64,000 nucleotides of DNA from Amaricoccus macauensis_A (GTDB lineage Bacteria > Pseudomonadota > Alphaproteobacteria > Rhodobacterales > Rhodobacteraceae), in assembly GCF_049800915.1 (NCBI RefSeq), contig NZ_JBNAFY010000010.1:62001-126000 (forward strand). Direction: 5' to 3'. How positions within the stretch are numbered: the first letter of the stretch is position 1; every line of letters begins with the position of its first letter. Below are positions 1 to 8,304 of this stretch, piece by piece. The translations under genes and the position numbers were made by a program. Below the pieces are notes generated by a model. The model worked only from the letters and a program-made list of their open reading frames with translations. It was not told where the DNA came from and did no database searches.

Positions 1-589
1 AACAGAACAGGCCGAAGAGGATGGGGTGCTCGAAGGAGGACTGCGCCCGGTGCAGGCCGAACCGCGGCGGCACCGTCGATGTCGGGTAGGGCTGCAGAAC
101 GGTGCCCGCGATCTGGCTGGTGAGGTTGGTCTTGGTCAGCATCTCCAGGATTGCAAAGGGCAGAATGGCCAGAAGCCCCCAGAAGAAGCAGCGGAAGAAC
201 AGCCGGTACTCCGACGCGTTCCGGACGAGCACGCGGCCGATGAGATAGCCGCAGATCGCCTCGACGAGCTGGATGACGATGAAATCGATGCGCTCGAACC
301 CGAGATGGACGAGCATGGACATGGTGATCCAGGCGCCATAGAGGATGACGAGCAGATCCACGCTGGTGAACCGCCCCGCCGCTCCGCGCAGGAACTGGAT
401 GAGAAGCGGCACGAAGGCGATCAGCAGAAAGGCCCTGTAGGGGGTGAAACGGGCGCCTGCGAGGAAGAAGGATCCCGGGATCAGCAGGCAGGCAAACAGG
501 ATCGCGAAAAGGCGGGCCTTGGAGCGCGTGGAACGTTCGGCCTTTTCCTCCGGAGAGGTGGAAAGGGAGCGTCTGCGGATTTCGGCCAT
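1..589 (-). CDS. O-antigen ligase/polymerase-like membrane protein (C-terminal part outside window)
   Basis: The gene reads leftwards and is still open at base 1, so only the first 196 codons are visible. A basic N-terminus (MAEIRRRS, ending in RSKAR) is followed by hydrophobic segments at about residues 25-45, 48-65, 75-95 and 125-145. The soluble stretch after them ends in RAQSSFEHPILFGLF, the type of loop seen in Wzy polymerases and O-antigen ligases of exopolysaccharide loci. It would join or polymerise lipid-linked repeat units in the inner membrane. The ATG at 587-589 is the first in-frame start. It diverges from the glycosyltransferase at 1047. The family is inferred from topology and the loop motif; the diagnostic periplasmic loop lies outside the window. 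Confidence 0.75.
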   Translation of the reverse strand, partial: MAEIRRRSLSTSPEEKAERSTRSKARLFAILFACLLIPGSFFLAGARFTPYRAFLLIAFVPLLIQFLRGAAGRFTSVDLLVILYGAWITMSMLVHLGFERIDFIVIQLVEAICGYLIGRVLVRNASEYRLFFRCFFWGLLAILPFAILEMLTKTNLTSQIAGTVLQPYPTSTVPPRFGLHRAQSSFEHPILFGLFC

Positions 590-1046
590 CCGGCTCTCTT
601 TTGACGGTACCGCCCGTGCAGGCGCGCCCCGCTCAACCATTCTCGAACACACTGACCCGCATACTCCTGCCCGTACCACGAGAGACCTCTCCCGCTACCG
701 GAAACCTCACAGCGGCTTCCGCCATCGGGATTGCGCGCCCACCCCCATGGACGGCCCCTGTATCGGGCAAATTTCCTGCCGGGTCAAAACCTGTCTCAGC
801 CATGGTAACCGAAAATGCCTGTCAGTGGCTAAGGATATCTTTAACACCTTCCGCGATTAGGATCCGTGAAGCCGCAGCTTCGGACCAGCAGGAAAGACCG
901 GAAAGGAAAAGGACAGGGGACCAGGCAAGACGGGCGGTGCCGCATCCCTCTCAGATTGGGATTCAATCCGAACCGGTTTTGGTCTAGGAAAAACAAGACG
1001 CCCTTGCGCAGGACGGTTTCCTGCCCGGATCCAATGGATATCGCGA
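590..1046. other. Divergent intergenic region
   Basis: This is 457 bp between the leftward polymerase-like gene and the rightward glycosyltransferase. It should hold both promoters. I see no convincing hairpin, repeat or small gene in it. A locally AT-richer patch near 825-860 is the likeliest promoter-bearing part. Confidence 0.4.
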
Positions 1047-2237
1047 ATGGACAGAAGCGTTCTTCTTATCTCGACCTACAACGCGGTCCGCAAACCGTGG
1101 AACGGTGTCCCATTCGAATTCTACAACATCATTTCCCAGATCGAGAACGCGACAATCGTGGCACCACCGGCCACCGGGCCTGATCCGGCCACGGCGTCCT
1201 CGCCGTCGGGCATCCTGAAATTTGCCGCCCAGGGCCTTGCCGGCCAGGCGCGGCGCGCCATGGGAAAGGGGTTCGCACCGCAGATGGCCCAGGCCGGGCT
1301 CGATGCGGAATACGACCTCTGTCTGTTCATGTGCCAGTTCACGCGGGAACTCACGAATATCGATCAGGTGCGCGACTGGCGGGCGCGGTCGAAATTCGCC
1401 GTGGCCTTCGTGCTGGAGACCTGGTCTTCCCAATTCGAGAAGCGCAAGGCAGACCTGCGCATCCTCGACCAGTTCGACCATGTCTTCGTGCTTAACGCCT
1501 CCTCGGCGCCCGAACTGAAACGCTACACCAGCACGCCGGTCTCCTTCCTGCCCACCGCGGCCGACAGTCTGGCGGCGATCGCGCCCGCAGGTGAAACCGT
1601 GCCCATGCTGCCCGACCGGGTCATCGACTTCTTCTCCATGGGGCGGCGGCGTGCGGAAGTGCATGACCTGCTGATGGAGAAATCCCGGACCGAAGGTGCC
1701 TTCTACATTCATGACATCTGGACCGGCATCCTGGCCCGCGACTGGGCCGAGGCCCGCGCCGGCAATGCCGACATGGTCCGCCGTTCGCGCTACTACATCG
1801 CCTGGGACCCGGTCGCCGTGAGCCCCACCAAGGATGAGATCATCGGCAATGAGCGGGCGATCTCGACGCGCTATTTCGAGGGCTCCGCGGGCGGGGCGGT
1901 GCTGCTCGGCTCGCGCCCCACCTGCCCGGAATTCGACGCGCTCTTCGACTGGCCGGACGCGGTGGTGGAGATTGCACCCGAAGGCACCGACCTGCACGAG
2001 GTGCTTGGCCGGTTCGAAGCCGATCCGGAGCGGGTCCGCGCCGTGCGGGAAGCCAATATCACCAATGCGCTCCGGCGCCACGACTGGGCCTTCCGCTGGG
2101 AGGAGATTCTCGGGACGGCCGGGCTCGCGCCCTCGGAAGCGCATGTTAAGCGTGTCGACAAAATGGCGCACCTGGCCGATCAGATAAGGATAGTTTCGGA
2201 TCGTCCAAGCACGTATAGAGTGGCGGCAGGCGAGTAG
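1047..2237 (+). CDS. GT-B type glycosyltransferase (CgeB/Glyco_trans_1_2-like)
   Basis: A 396-residue cytoplasmic protein without membrane segments. The C-terminal half has the nucleotide-sugar-binding half of a GT-B fold: STRYFEGSAGGAVLLGS near residue 275, then a DAVVEI strand and a closing helix ending HDWAFRWEEIL, as in CgeB-type group 1 transferases. It probably adds one sugar of the repeat unit built by the neighbouring nucleotide-sugar genes. Start: an upstream ATG at 1034 is out of frame, so the ATG at 1047 (MDRSVLL) is used. The stop is 25 bp before the cytidylyltransferase start, so the two are probably co-transcribed. Donor and acceptor cannot be read from the sequence. Confidence 0.8.
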   Translation: MDRSVLLISTYNAVRKPWNGVPFEFYNIISQIENATIVAPPATGPDPATASSPSGILKFAAQGLAGQARRAMGKGFAPQMAQAGLDAEYDLCLFMCQFTRELTNIDQVRDWRARSKFAVAFVLETWSSQFEKRKADLRILDQFDHVFVLNASSAPELKRYTSTPVSFLPTAADSLAAIAPAGETVPMLPDRVIDFFSMGRRRAEVHDLLMEKSRTEGAFYIHDIWTGILARDWAEARAGNADMVRRSRYYIAWDPVAVSPTKDEIIGNERAISTRYFEGSAGGAVLLGSRPTCPEFDALFDWPDAVVEIAPEGTDLHEVLGRFEADPERVRAVREANITNALRRHDWAFRWEEILGTAGLAPSEAHVKRVDKMAHLADQIRIVSDRPSTYRVAAGE

Positions 2238-2262
2238 TTATTCCTGGTTGCGGAGGTTGATC

Positions 2263-3072
2263 GTGAAGGTCGTGATTTTTGCAGGCGGTTACGGGACGCG
2301 TCTCAGTGAAGAGACCGTGACCATGCCCAAGCCGCTGGTCGAGATCGGCGGCATGCCGATGCTCTGGCACATCATGAAGATCTACTCGGCGCACGGGTTC
2401 AACGACTTCATCATCTGCTGCGGCTACAAGGGGCACATGATCAAGAAGTATTTCCTCGACTTCTTTCATCGCTCCAATGACATGACCATCAACCTCGCCG
2501 ACAACACCGTCGAGGTGCGCCGCGTCTCGACCGAGCCCTGGAAGGTGACGCTCGCCGATACCGGGCTCGAGACCATGACGGGCGGCCGGCTCGCCCGCGT
2601 GCGCGACTATATCGGCGACGAGACCTTCTGCCTCACCTATGGCGACGGCGTGACCGATCTCAACATCCCCGAGACACTCCGCTACCACCGCGAACACGGC
2701 AAGCTCGCCACCGTCACCGCCGTGCAGCAGCCGGGCCGGTTCGGTGCGCTCGATCTCTCGCCGGACAAGACCCGCATCAAGGGCTTCCGCGAGAAGAGCA
2801 TGACCGACGGCCACCTGATCAACGGCGGCTACTTCATCTGCGAGCCCGGCGTGATCGACTACGTGGTCGATGATACCACCGTCTGGGAGGAGGAACCCCT
2901 GAAGGGCCTCGTCGCGGACGACCAACTCGCAGTCTATCACTATCCCGGTTTCTGGCAGAACATGGACACGCTGCGCGACAAGCACGTGCTCGAGAAGATG
3001 TGGGAAAGCGGCAAGGCGCCGTGGAAGATCTGGGACCGCGATGGCAGCGACGCCGCCGCGGCCAACGGCTGA
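2263..3072 (+). CDS. rfbF: Glucose-1-phosphate cytidylyltransferase
   Basis: A 269-residue nucleotidyltransferase making CDP-glucose from CTP and glucose 1-phosphate, the entry step to CDP-hexoses and deoxysugars. The N-terminus carries the signature FAGGYGTRLSEET followed by MPKPLVEIGG and MLWHIMKIY, typical of RfbF/DdhA and distinct from RmlA. TYGDGVTD is the metal/product-site loop. A GTG start at 2263 is preferred over the upstream TTG at 2248 because CGGAGG at 2251-2256 sits six bases before it and the product then begins MKVVIFAGG as in the family. The epimerase gene follows 34 bp after the stop. Family assignment is firm; the final sugar is not known. Confidence 0.93.
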   Translation: MKVVIFAGGYGTRLSEETVTMPKPLVEIGGMPMLWHIMKIYSAHGFNDFIICCGYKGHMIKKYFLDFFHRSNDMTINLADNTVEVRRVSTEPWKVTLADTGLETMTGGRLARVRDYIGDETFCLTYGDGVTDLNIPETLRYHREHGKLATVTAVQQPGRFGALDLSPDKTRIKGFREKSMTDGHLINGGYFICEPGVIDYVVDDTTVWEEEPLKGLVADDQLAVYHYPGFWQNMDTLRDKHVLEKMWESGKAPWKIWDRDGSDAAAANG

Positions 3073-3106
3073 CGGCCAAATTCTGACTGAACAAGGTAAT
3101 CCGACC

Positions 3107-4144
3107 ATGCGCGTTCTTCTGACCGGTGCCGACGGCTATATCGGCGCCATCATGGGCCCGAAGCTTCTCGAAGCAGGCCACGAGGTGATGGGTCTCGACA
3201 CCGGCTACTATCGCCGCGGCTGGCTCTTCGACGATGGCAAGGCCCATCCGCAGGTGATCTCCAAGGACCAGCGGCACATCACGAAATCCGATCTCGAGGG
3301 TTTCGACGCCGTCGTTCACCTGGCTGAACTCTCCAACGATCCGATCGGCGAGAACGATCCCGATCTCACCATGGATGTGAACCACCGCGGTTCCGTAGGG
3401 CTGGCGCGGCTTGCCCGCGAGGCCGGTGTCACGCGCTTCATCCAGGCGTCTTCCTGCTCGACCTATGGCGCAGGCGGCGACGAGATGCGCACGGAGACCT
3501 CCGAGCTTGCGCCGCAGACGGCCTATGCCCGGTGCAAGATCCTGGTGGAAGAAGGCGTGCGCGATCTCATGGCGGACGACTTCACGCCCGTGTTCATGCG
3601 CAACGCCACCGCCTATGGCGCAAGCCCGCGCCAGCGTTTCGATCTGGTGCTCAACAACCTCTGCGGCTTTGCCCACACCATCAAGGAAATCCGCATGACC
3701 TCGGACGGGTCGCCCTGGCGGCCGATCACCCATATCGAGGACATCTGCGAGGCCATGCTCTGCGCGCTGAAGGCGCCAAAGGAGGCTGTCGCGGGCGAGG
3801 CATTCAATGTGGGTGCGGACAGCGAGAACTATCGGATCCGCGAGATTGCCGAGATCGTCGCAAGCGCCTTCCCGGGCTGCGAACTGACCATCGGAGAAAG
3901 CGGCGGTGATACGCGCTCCTACCGGGTTTCCTTCGCCAAGATCCGCGAGCACATGCCGGACTTCAAGACCTCCTGGACCGCCGAGCGCGGCGCGCATCAG
4001 TTGCGCGCGGTTTTCGAGCGCATCGGCCTTACCAAGGAGATGTTCGAGAACCCGCCCTACACGCGGCTCAAGGAGCTGCGCTACCTGCAGGACACCCACC
4101 AGATCGACGCGAAGCTGTTCTGGACCCCGACCGAAAAGGTCTGA
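3107..4144 (+). CDS. NAD-dependent epimerase/dehydratase (extended SDR)
   Basis: A 345-residue extended SDR. The Rossmann motif TGADGYIG is at residues 6-13, ASSCSTYG supplies the active-site Ser region, and AYARCK is the YxxxK catalytic pair. It would act on a CDP- or other NDP-hexose made by the preceding cytidylyltransferase, as a 4,6-dehydratase, epimerase or reductase. Start: ATG 3107 gives the motif the normal N-terminal distance, with AAGG upstream; the reading frame's upstream extension overlaps rfbF and looks unreal. It converges on a leftward glycosyltransferase, with a hairpin between them. It is too divergent for me to call rfbG specifically. Confidence 0.85.
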   Translation: MRVLLTGADGYIGAIMGPKLLEAGHEVMGLDTGYYRRGWLFDDGKAHPQVISKDQRHITKSDLEGFDAVVHLAELSNDPIGENDPDLTMDVNHRGSVGLARLAREAGVTRFIQASSCSTYGAGGDEMRTETSELAPQTAYARCKILVEEGVRDLMADDFTPVFMRNATAYGASPRQRFDLVLNNLCGFAHTIKEIRMTSDGSPWRPITHIEDICEAMLCALKAPKEAVAGEAFNVGADSENYRIREIAEIVASAFPGCELTIGESGGDTRSYRVSFAKIREHMPDFKTSWTAERGAHQLRAVFERIGLTKEMFENPPYTRLKELRYLQDTHQIDAKLFWTPTEKV

Positions 4145-4160
4145 TTTCCGGAAGACCTCC

Positions 4161-4183
4161 GAAGGCCTGCGACGCGGGCCTTC
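4161..4183. terminator. Hairpin between convergent genes
   Basis: GAAGGCC at 4161-4167 pairs with GGCCTTC at 4177-4183 around a 9-base loop. It lies in the 37-bp gap between the epimerase (+) and the glycosyltransferase (-) and reaches the latter's stop codon. It is placed to stop transcription from both sides, but there is no strong T-run. Confidence 0.55.
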
Positions 4184-5114
4184 AGAACATCAGCAAGCGT
4201 GAGACCGCGCCCTCGATCGTGCAGGGGGCGTGGTAGATGAAGGTCCAGACCGCCATAGTTCCCCGGCGGAGTTCCCCGGCCTTCAGGGCCCGGATGACCT
4301 CACCCGGGATCATGCTGCCGAAGAGGCGCTTCCACGCCCGCCTGCCGGCCCGCAGCTTCGCTTCCTTCGCAGGATCGCCTGCCACATGCGGTGCCTGGGC
4401 ATCGAGTACCGCAAGCACCGCTGTCAGGGCGGAGGCTTTCTGCTGGCTGACATTGGACTCGTGCCGCCGGTAGCGCGTGACGATGGCTCCGTGCCGCCAG
4501 GCCGGAGCCACACGCAGCACCCGCAGGAAGAAATCGTAATCCTCGCCGATATGCATGCTGGTGTCGAAGCCGCCGCTCTCGCGCACGGCCGCAGTGCGGA
4601 ACAGTGCAAGGGAGGGCGGCACGGGGAAGCCGGCGTGAAAGGCGCCGGTATATGTCAGAAGCCCTTCCTCCGGCGCCTCCTCCGGCTCGGCCAGAACCTG
4701 CCCCTCGGCATCGATCGTCTGGCGCAAGCCGAAGGCGAAGGACAGTTCGGGGCGGGCCTCGAGTAGCGAGACACCGATCCGGAGTGCATCGGGGGTCAGT
4801 TCGTCGTCATGGTCCAGGAAAACGATGAAATCGCCCGTCGCGGCCGCGATCCCGTTGTTGCGCGCGGCCGATACGCCCTGGTTGGCCTGTGGCAGGCAGA
4901 CGATGCCCTCGTAAGCCCGTGCAAGCGCCACGCTTCCGTCGGACGAGCCATCATCGACGACGATGATCTCGACATCGGGATAATCCTGCGCAAGGCAGCT
5001 TTCGATTGCCTTTCCAAGGTATCCCTCGCCGTTGAAGCAGGGGATCACGATGGAAACGCGCGGCAGGATTTCACGCTCCCCGTTCACTGGCCTCTTCCCG
5101 TTCGCATGTTCCAA
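4182..5114 (-). CDS. Family 2 glycosyltransferase
   Basis: A 310-residue cytoplasmic inverting GT-A enzyme. VSIVIPCFNGEGYLGKAI opens the fold at about residue 20, VVDDGSSDGS binds the nucleotide, NQGVSAARNNGI follows, and FLDHDDE is the DxD metal site. A later GGFD...GEDYDFFLR segment is typical of the family. It likely transfers a sugar onto a lipid-linked intermediate. Start: the first codon is TTG at 5114 with GGGAAG about 9 bases upstream; GTG at 5087 (NGEREILPR) is an alternative. It is transcribed leftwards, 127 bp downstream of the RmlC-like gene and on the same strand. Confidence 0.88.
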   Translation of the reverse strand: MEHANGKRPVNGEREILPRVSIVIPCFNGEGYLGKAIESCLAQDYPDVEIIVVDDGSSDGSVALARAYEGIVCLPQANQGVSAARNNGIAAATGDFIVFLDHDDELTPDALRIGVSLLEARPELSFAFGLRQTIDAEGQVLAEPEEAPEEGLLTYTGAFHAGFPVPPSLALFRTAAVRESGGFDTSMHIGEDYDFFLRVLRVAPAWRHGAIVTRYRRHESNVSQQKASALTAVLAVLDAQAPHVAGDPAKEAKLRAGRRAWKRLFGSMIPGEVIRALKAGELRRGTMAVWTFIYHAPCTIEGAVSRLLMF

Positions 5115-5241
5115 CTGTCACGACTTCCCACTCTCAAGCCATGAAAGTATCGCAACCATCATAGCCGAACAAAGTGAGGATAATCACAATGTCGGCTTAT
5201 GGTTGCCGCGTTTCACGCGAATGGGATCGCGAAGGCGTGAC

Positions 5242-5790
5242 TCAGATCGGAATGCCTGCTGCGGGATCGGCATCGGGCCAAGCCGCATCCTTGTCCGAGA
5301 TCGTGCTCACCGGCAGCGGCCATTTGATGCCAAAGGCGGGGTCATCGTAGCGCAGCCCCCCCTCGACCCCGGGCGTGTAGGGGTGGGAGACCTGATAGGT
5401 CACATGGGTGTCGTCCTCAAGCGTCTGGAACCCGTGCGCGAACCCCACCGGCACATAGAGCGTTCGGGCATTTTCCGCCGTGAGTTCAAAGCCTTCCCAC
5501 TTGAGATAAGTGGAGGAATCCGGGCGCAGGTCGATGATGACATCGAGGATCGCACCCTGCACCACGCGGACGAGCTTGACCTCACCATGGGGCGCCTTCT
5601 GGTAGTGCATGCCGCGCAGCGTGCCCCTGGCCACGTTGTAGGAGTAGTTGCTCTGGGGAAAGCTCGTCACCAGTCCCTGCTTGCCGAATTCCTCGGCGCA
5701 GAAGGTTCTGGCGAAGAATCCGCGCGCATCCTCGAATTTCGTGAGATCGATCAGCACTGCGTCCTGCAGGCTCGTCTTAAGAAACTCCAT
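5242..5790 (-). CDS. RmlC-like dTDP-4-dehydrorhamnose 3,5-epimerase family protein
   Basis: A 182-residue cupin of the RmlC family, usual length about 180. Visible landmarks are DARGFFARTF near residue 20, GTLRGMHYQ with the catalytic-base His, DVIIDLR, and PVGFAHGFQTL. The family epimerises C3/C5 of 4-keto-6-deoxy sugars. Beside a CDP-glucose gene and without rmlA/B/D in view, it may act on a CDP-linked keto-sugar instead. Start: ATG 5790 has AGGAG about seven bases upstream; an in-frame ATG at 5805 overlaps that ribosome-binding site. It is divergent from the SAF-domain oxidoreductase across about 98 bp that must hold both promoters. Confidence 0.88.
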   Translation of the reverse strand: MEFLKTSLQDAVLIDLTKFEDARGFFARTFCAEEFGKQGLVTSFPQSNYSYNVARGTLRGMHYQKAPHGEVKLVRVVQGAILDVIIDLRPDSSTYLKWEGFELTAENARTLYVPVGFAHGFQTLEDDTHVTYQVSHPYTPGVEGGLRYDDPAFGIKWPLPVSTISDKDAAWPDADPAAGIPI

Positions 5791-5888
5791 ACGCTTACTC
5801 CTCATATCTGCAAAATGATTCGACCCGGGCCATGCCGCGAGTGTATTGCCGGGACCCGTATAGGTAGTTGAGGAAGGGGTAGACAATC

Positions 5889-7205
5889 ATGATCATCGTC
5901 GATTCCGCATTGGCCAAACGCGCAGCCGACGGCGCGCCCCCCATCCGGGTCGGCATGATCGGCGCGGGTTTCATGGCCGCCGGCGTGGTGCTGCAGATCA
6001 ACACCGCCTTCAAGGGCCAGATGCAGGTGACCGCGATCGCCAACCGCACACCGGAAAAGGCGGTGAAGGCCTATGCGGATGCGGGCCAGGACGGCGCCGT
6101 GATCTGCGACAGCGCGAGCGCCCTTGCGAGCGCCATCGAGGCCGGAAAGCCGGCCGTCACCGAGGATCCGATGCTGGTCGCGACCAGCCCTCATGTGGAT
6201 GTCTTTCTCGAAGTGACCGGGGCGGTCGAGGATGCGCTGCCGCTGGTGCTCGCTGCCATCGAGCATGGCAAGCACATCATCCTGATGAATGCCGAACTCG
6301 ACGGCACCGTGGGCTGCCTCCTGAAAACGAAGGCCGACAAGGCGGGTGTGGTCTACACCAACGTGGACGGCGATCAGCCCGGCGTGGAGCAGAACCTCTA
6401 CCGCTTCGTCAAAGGTATCGGCGTGCGTCCGGTGCTCTGCGGCAATATCAAGGGACTGCAGGATCCATACCGGAACCCGACGACCCAGGAAGGCTTTGCG
6501 AAGCAGTGGGGCCAGAAACCGGCAATGGTCACCTCCTTCGCCGACGGCACCAAGATCTCCTTCGAACAGGCAATCGTGGCGAACGCCACCGGCATGACGG
6601 TGGCCAAGCGCGGAATGCACGGGTTCACCGTCGAGGGCGGCACGCCGATCGAGCAGGCCGCCAAGCTCTACGACCCGGAAGAACTCATCTCCGGCCCCGG
6701 CATCGTCGATTACGTGGTGGGGGCCGCTCCCGGGCCGGGCGTTTTCGTGCTCGGCACCATCGATCACCCGCGCCAGAAGCATTACCTCAACCTCTACAAG
6801 CTCGGCGAAGGCCCGCTCTACTGCTTCTACACCCCCTATCACCTCTGTCATTTCGAGGTTCCGGCGACCATCGCGCGCGCAGCCCTCTTCGGCGATGCCG
6901 CGATCGCCCCGATCGGTGCGCCGCAGGTCGAGGTGATCACTCTTGCCAAGCGGGATCTCAAGGCAGGCGAGATGATCGACGAGCTCGGCGGCTATACGGT
7001 CTATGGCGAGGCCGAGACCGCCGCAGCCACGGTGAGAGAGAACCTACTGCCCATCGGCGTGGCGGTGGGGGCAACGCTCAAGCGCGACCTGCCCAAGGAT
7101 ACGGCGCTCACCTATGCGGATGTGGACCTTCCCGAAGGCCGGCTCATCGACCAGCTGCGCCGGGAGCAGGCAGAGATGTTCAACCTGAAATCCTCGGCGG
7201 CCTGA
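5889..7205 (+). CDS. NAD(P)-dependent oxidoreductase with C-terminal SAF domain
   Basis: A 438-residue protein. The N-terminal Rossmann domain (IRVGMIGAGFMAAG, residues 19-32) resembles homoserine dehydrogenase/Gfo-Idh folds. A catalytic-type segment follows (YTNVDGDQPGVEQ, then LQDPYRNPTTQ). The C-terminal ~110 residues form a SAF domain (VEVITLAKRDLKAGEMIDE ... DLPKDTALTYADVDL), the fold shared with antifreeze proteins and FlgA, hence occasional misnaming as FlgA. Proteins of this layout occur in nucleotide-sugar clusters. Substrate unknown; oxidation or reduction of a modified sugar is a guess from context. ATG 5889 has AGGAAGGGG upstream. A strong hairpin follows the stop. Confidence 0.75.
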   Translation: MIIVDSALAKRAADGAPPIRVGMIGAGFMAAGVVLQINTAFKGQMQVTAIANRTPEKAVKAYADAGQDGAVICDSASALASAIEAGKPAVTEDPMLVATSPHVDVFLEVTGAVEDALPLVLAAIEHGKHIILMNAELDGTVGCLLKTKADKAGVVYTNVDGDQPGVEQNLYRFVKGIGVRPVLCGNIKGLQDPYRNPTTQEGFAKQWGQKPAMVTSFADGTKISFEQAIVANATGMTVAKRGMHGFTVEGGTPIEQAAKLYDPEELISGPGIVDYVVGAAPGPGVFVLGTIDHPRQKHYLNLYKLGEGPLYCFYTPYHLCHFEVPATIARAALFGDAAIAPIGAPQVEVITLAKRDLKAGEMIDELGGYTVYGEAETAAATVRENLLPIGVAVGATLKRDLPKDTALTYADVDLPEGRLIDQLRREQAEMFNLKSSAA

Positions 7206-7240
7206 CCGGCCCATCCGAAAAAGACTTTCGATGAAGATCC

Positions 7241-7272
7241 GCCCCGGCCATGGGATCACCATGGGCCGGGGC
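7241..7272 (+). terminator. Probable intrinsic terminator
   Basis: GCCCCGGCC-ATGG pairs with CCAT-GGGCCGGGGC (one bulged base) and is followed by TTGTCTGTT. It lies 35 bp after the SAF oxidoreductase stop and separates the sugar genes from the chemotaxis operon. Confidence 0.65.
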
Positions 7273-7596
7273 TTGTCTGTTCGGGCTCGGCCCATGCTGC
7301 GGTCAGTCGGCATCACGCCAGGAGCCCGCTCCCTGGAAAACGTGCAGAGCGGCCTCGCCGGTGAAATTTTTTCTGGGGTAATCGTTCCTTAAACACCCCC
7401 TGCCAACAAGAAAGTTGGAGGCAGACAGGACGCGCCACGCCATTCGACCAGACGCGTCCCAGGAGTGTGACGGCAATCGTGACGAAAGAGACAGACAACT
7501 TGGAAGTCACGAAACGGAGGGCGTGCCGGGCTCATGCCGCCGTATCGCTTCCGGATCATTCGACTCCGACCAGCAGATTTCACAAATGGATATCGC
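7273..7596 (+). promoter_or_regulatory. Upstream region of the chemotaxis operon
   Basis: This 324-bp gap lies between the terminator and the STAS gene. Around 7362-7395 a T-rich stretch is followed by GGGGTAATCGTTCCTTAAACACCCC, which has short GGGGT/ACCCC inverted ends. This is the best place for the che promoter. I cannot match a specific sigma-factor consensus. Confidence 0.35.
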
Positions 7597-7926
7597 ATGG
7601 GTACTGAGACTGCGCAGACGGCAGACCCCGCTTCGGGAACGCCCTCCCGGATTCAGCTCGAGGCCCGAATGTCGGTGCAGCACGCGCCCGCACTGCTCGA
7701 GAGCCTGCAGGCGCTCAGGGGAGAGCCCGTGGATCTGGACGCATCCGGCGTCATTGCCGTCTCGACCCCCTGCCTGCAGGTCCTGCTCGCAGCCGGTGAA
7801 GATTGGCGCGACACGGGCCACAGGCTCCGGATCATCGATCCATCCACCGATTTCCTGATGGCGCTGGATCATTTGGGTATCAGCCTCGACGCGCTTCAGT
7901 CCCGGGAGAACACCACATGTCCTTGA
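7597..7926 (+). CDS. STAS-domain protein of chemotaxis operon
   Basis: A 109-residue single STAS (anti-sigma-factor-antagonist-like) domain. The core is VDLDASGVIAVSTPCLQVLL followed by AGEDWRDTGHRLRI; the Ser of DASG is at the usual phosphorylation position. Such proteins head che operons in many Rhodobacterales, where their role is poorly defined (possibly a phosphorylatable adaptor). Start chosen: ATG 7597 (MGTETAQ), giving a normal STAS length; the reading frame's earlier ATG at 7534 would add an unlikely tail. Its last ten bases overlap the cheY start, so the two are translationally coupled. Confidence 0.75.
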   Translation: MGTETAQTADPASGTPSRIQLEARMSVQHAPALLESLQALRGEPVDLDASGVIAVSTPCLQVLLAAGEDWRDTGHRLRIIDPSTDFLMALDHLGISLDALQSRENTTCP

Positions 7927-8282
7927 CCGTCCTGGCCGTCGATGATTCCAAGACGATGCGTGACCTATTGCGCGCAGCTCTCGTGCCCCAGGGCTTCGAT
8001 GTCTGCCTCGCTGGAGATGGCGAGGAGGGACTTGAAATGCTGGGTTCCGTCACGCCCCACGTCATCATCACCGATATCAACATGCCGAAACTCGACGGAT
8101 TCGGCTTCATAGAGGGGGTGCGCGGGCGCAATGACCTGCGCGGCACACCAATCCTGGTGCTGACCACGGAAAGCGCACCCGAACTCAAGCAGCGCGCCCG
8201 GGCCGCGGGGGCGACGGGATGGATCGTGAAGCCCTTCGACAGGGACAAGCTGGTCGCAGCCGTTCGGCGCGTGGCCGGCTGA
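7917..8282 (+). CDS. cheY: Chemotaxis response regulator CheY
   Basis: A 121-residue single receiver domain. LAVDDSKTMR gives the acidic Asp pair and ITDINMPKLDGF holds the phospho-acceptor Asp. LTTES provides the switch Thr and VKPFD the invariant Lys. It takes phosphate from CheA and should act at the flagellar switch. ATG 7917 (MSLTVLAVDD) overlaps the end of the STAS gene; CGGGAGA lies a few bases upstream. The cheA start is 22 bp downstream with its own AAGGAG. Confidence 0.93.
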   Translation: MSLTVLAVDDSKTMRDLLRAALVPQGFDVCLAGDGEEGLEMLGSVTPHVIITDINMPKLDGFGFIEGVRGRNDLRGTPILVLTTESAPELKQRARAAGATGWIVKPFDRDKLVAAVRRVAG

Positions 8283-8304
8283 GAAGGCAAGGAGAGCACC
8301 TCAG

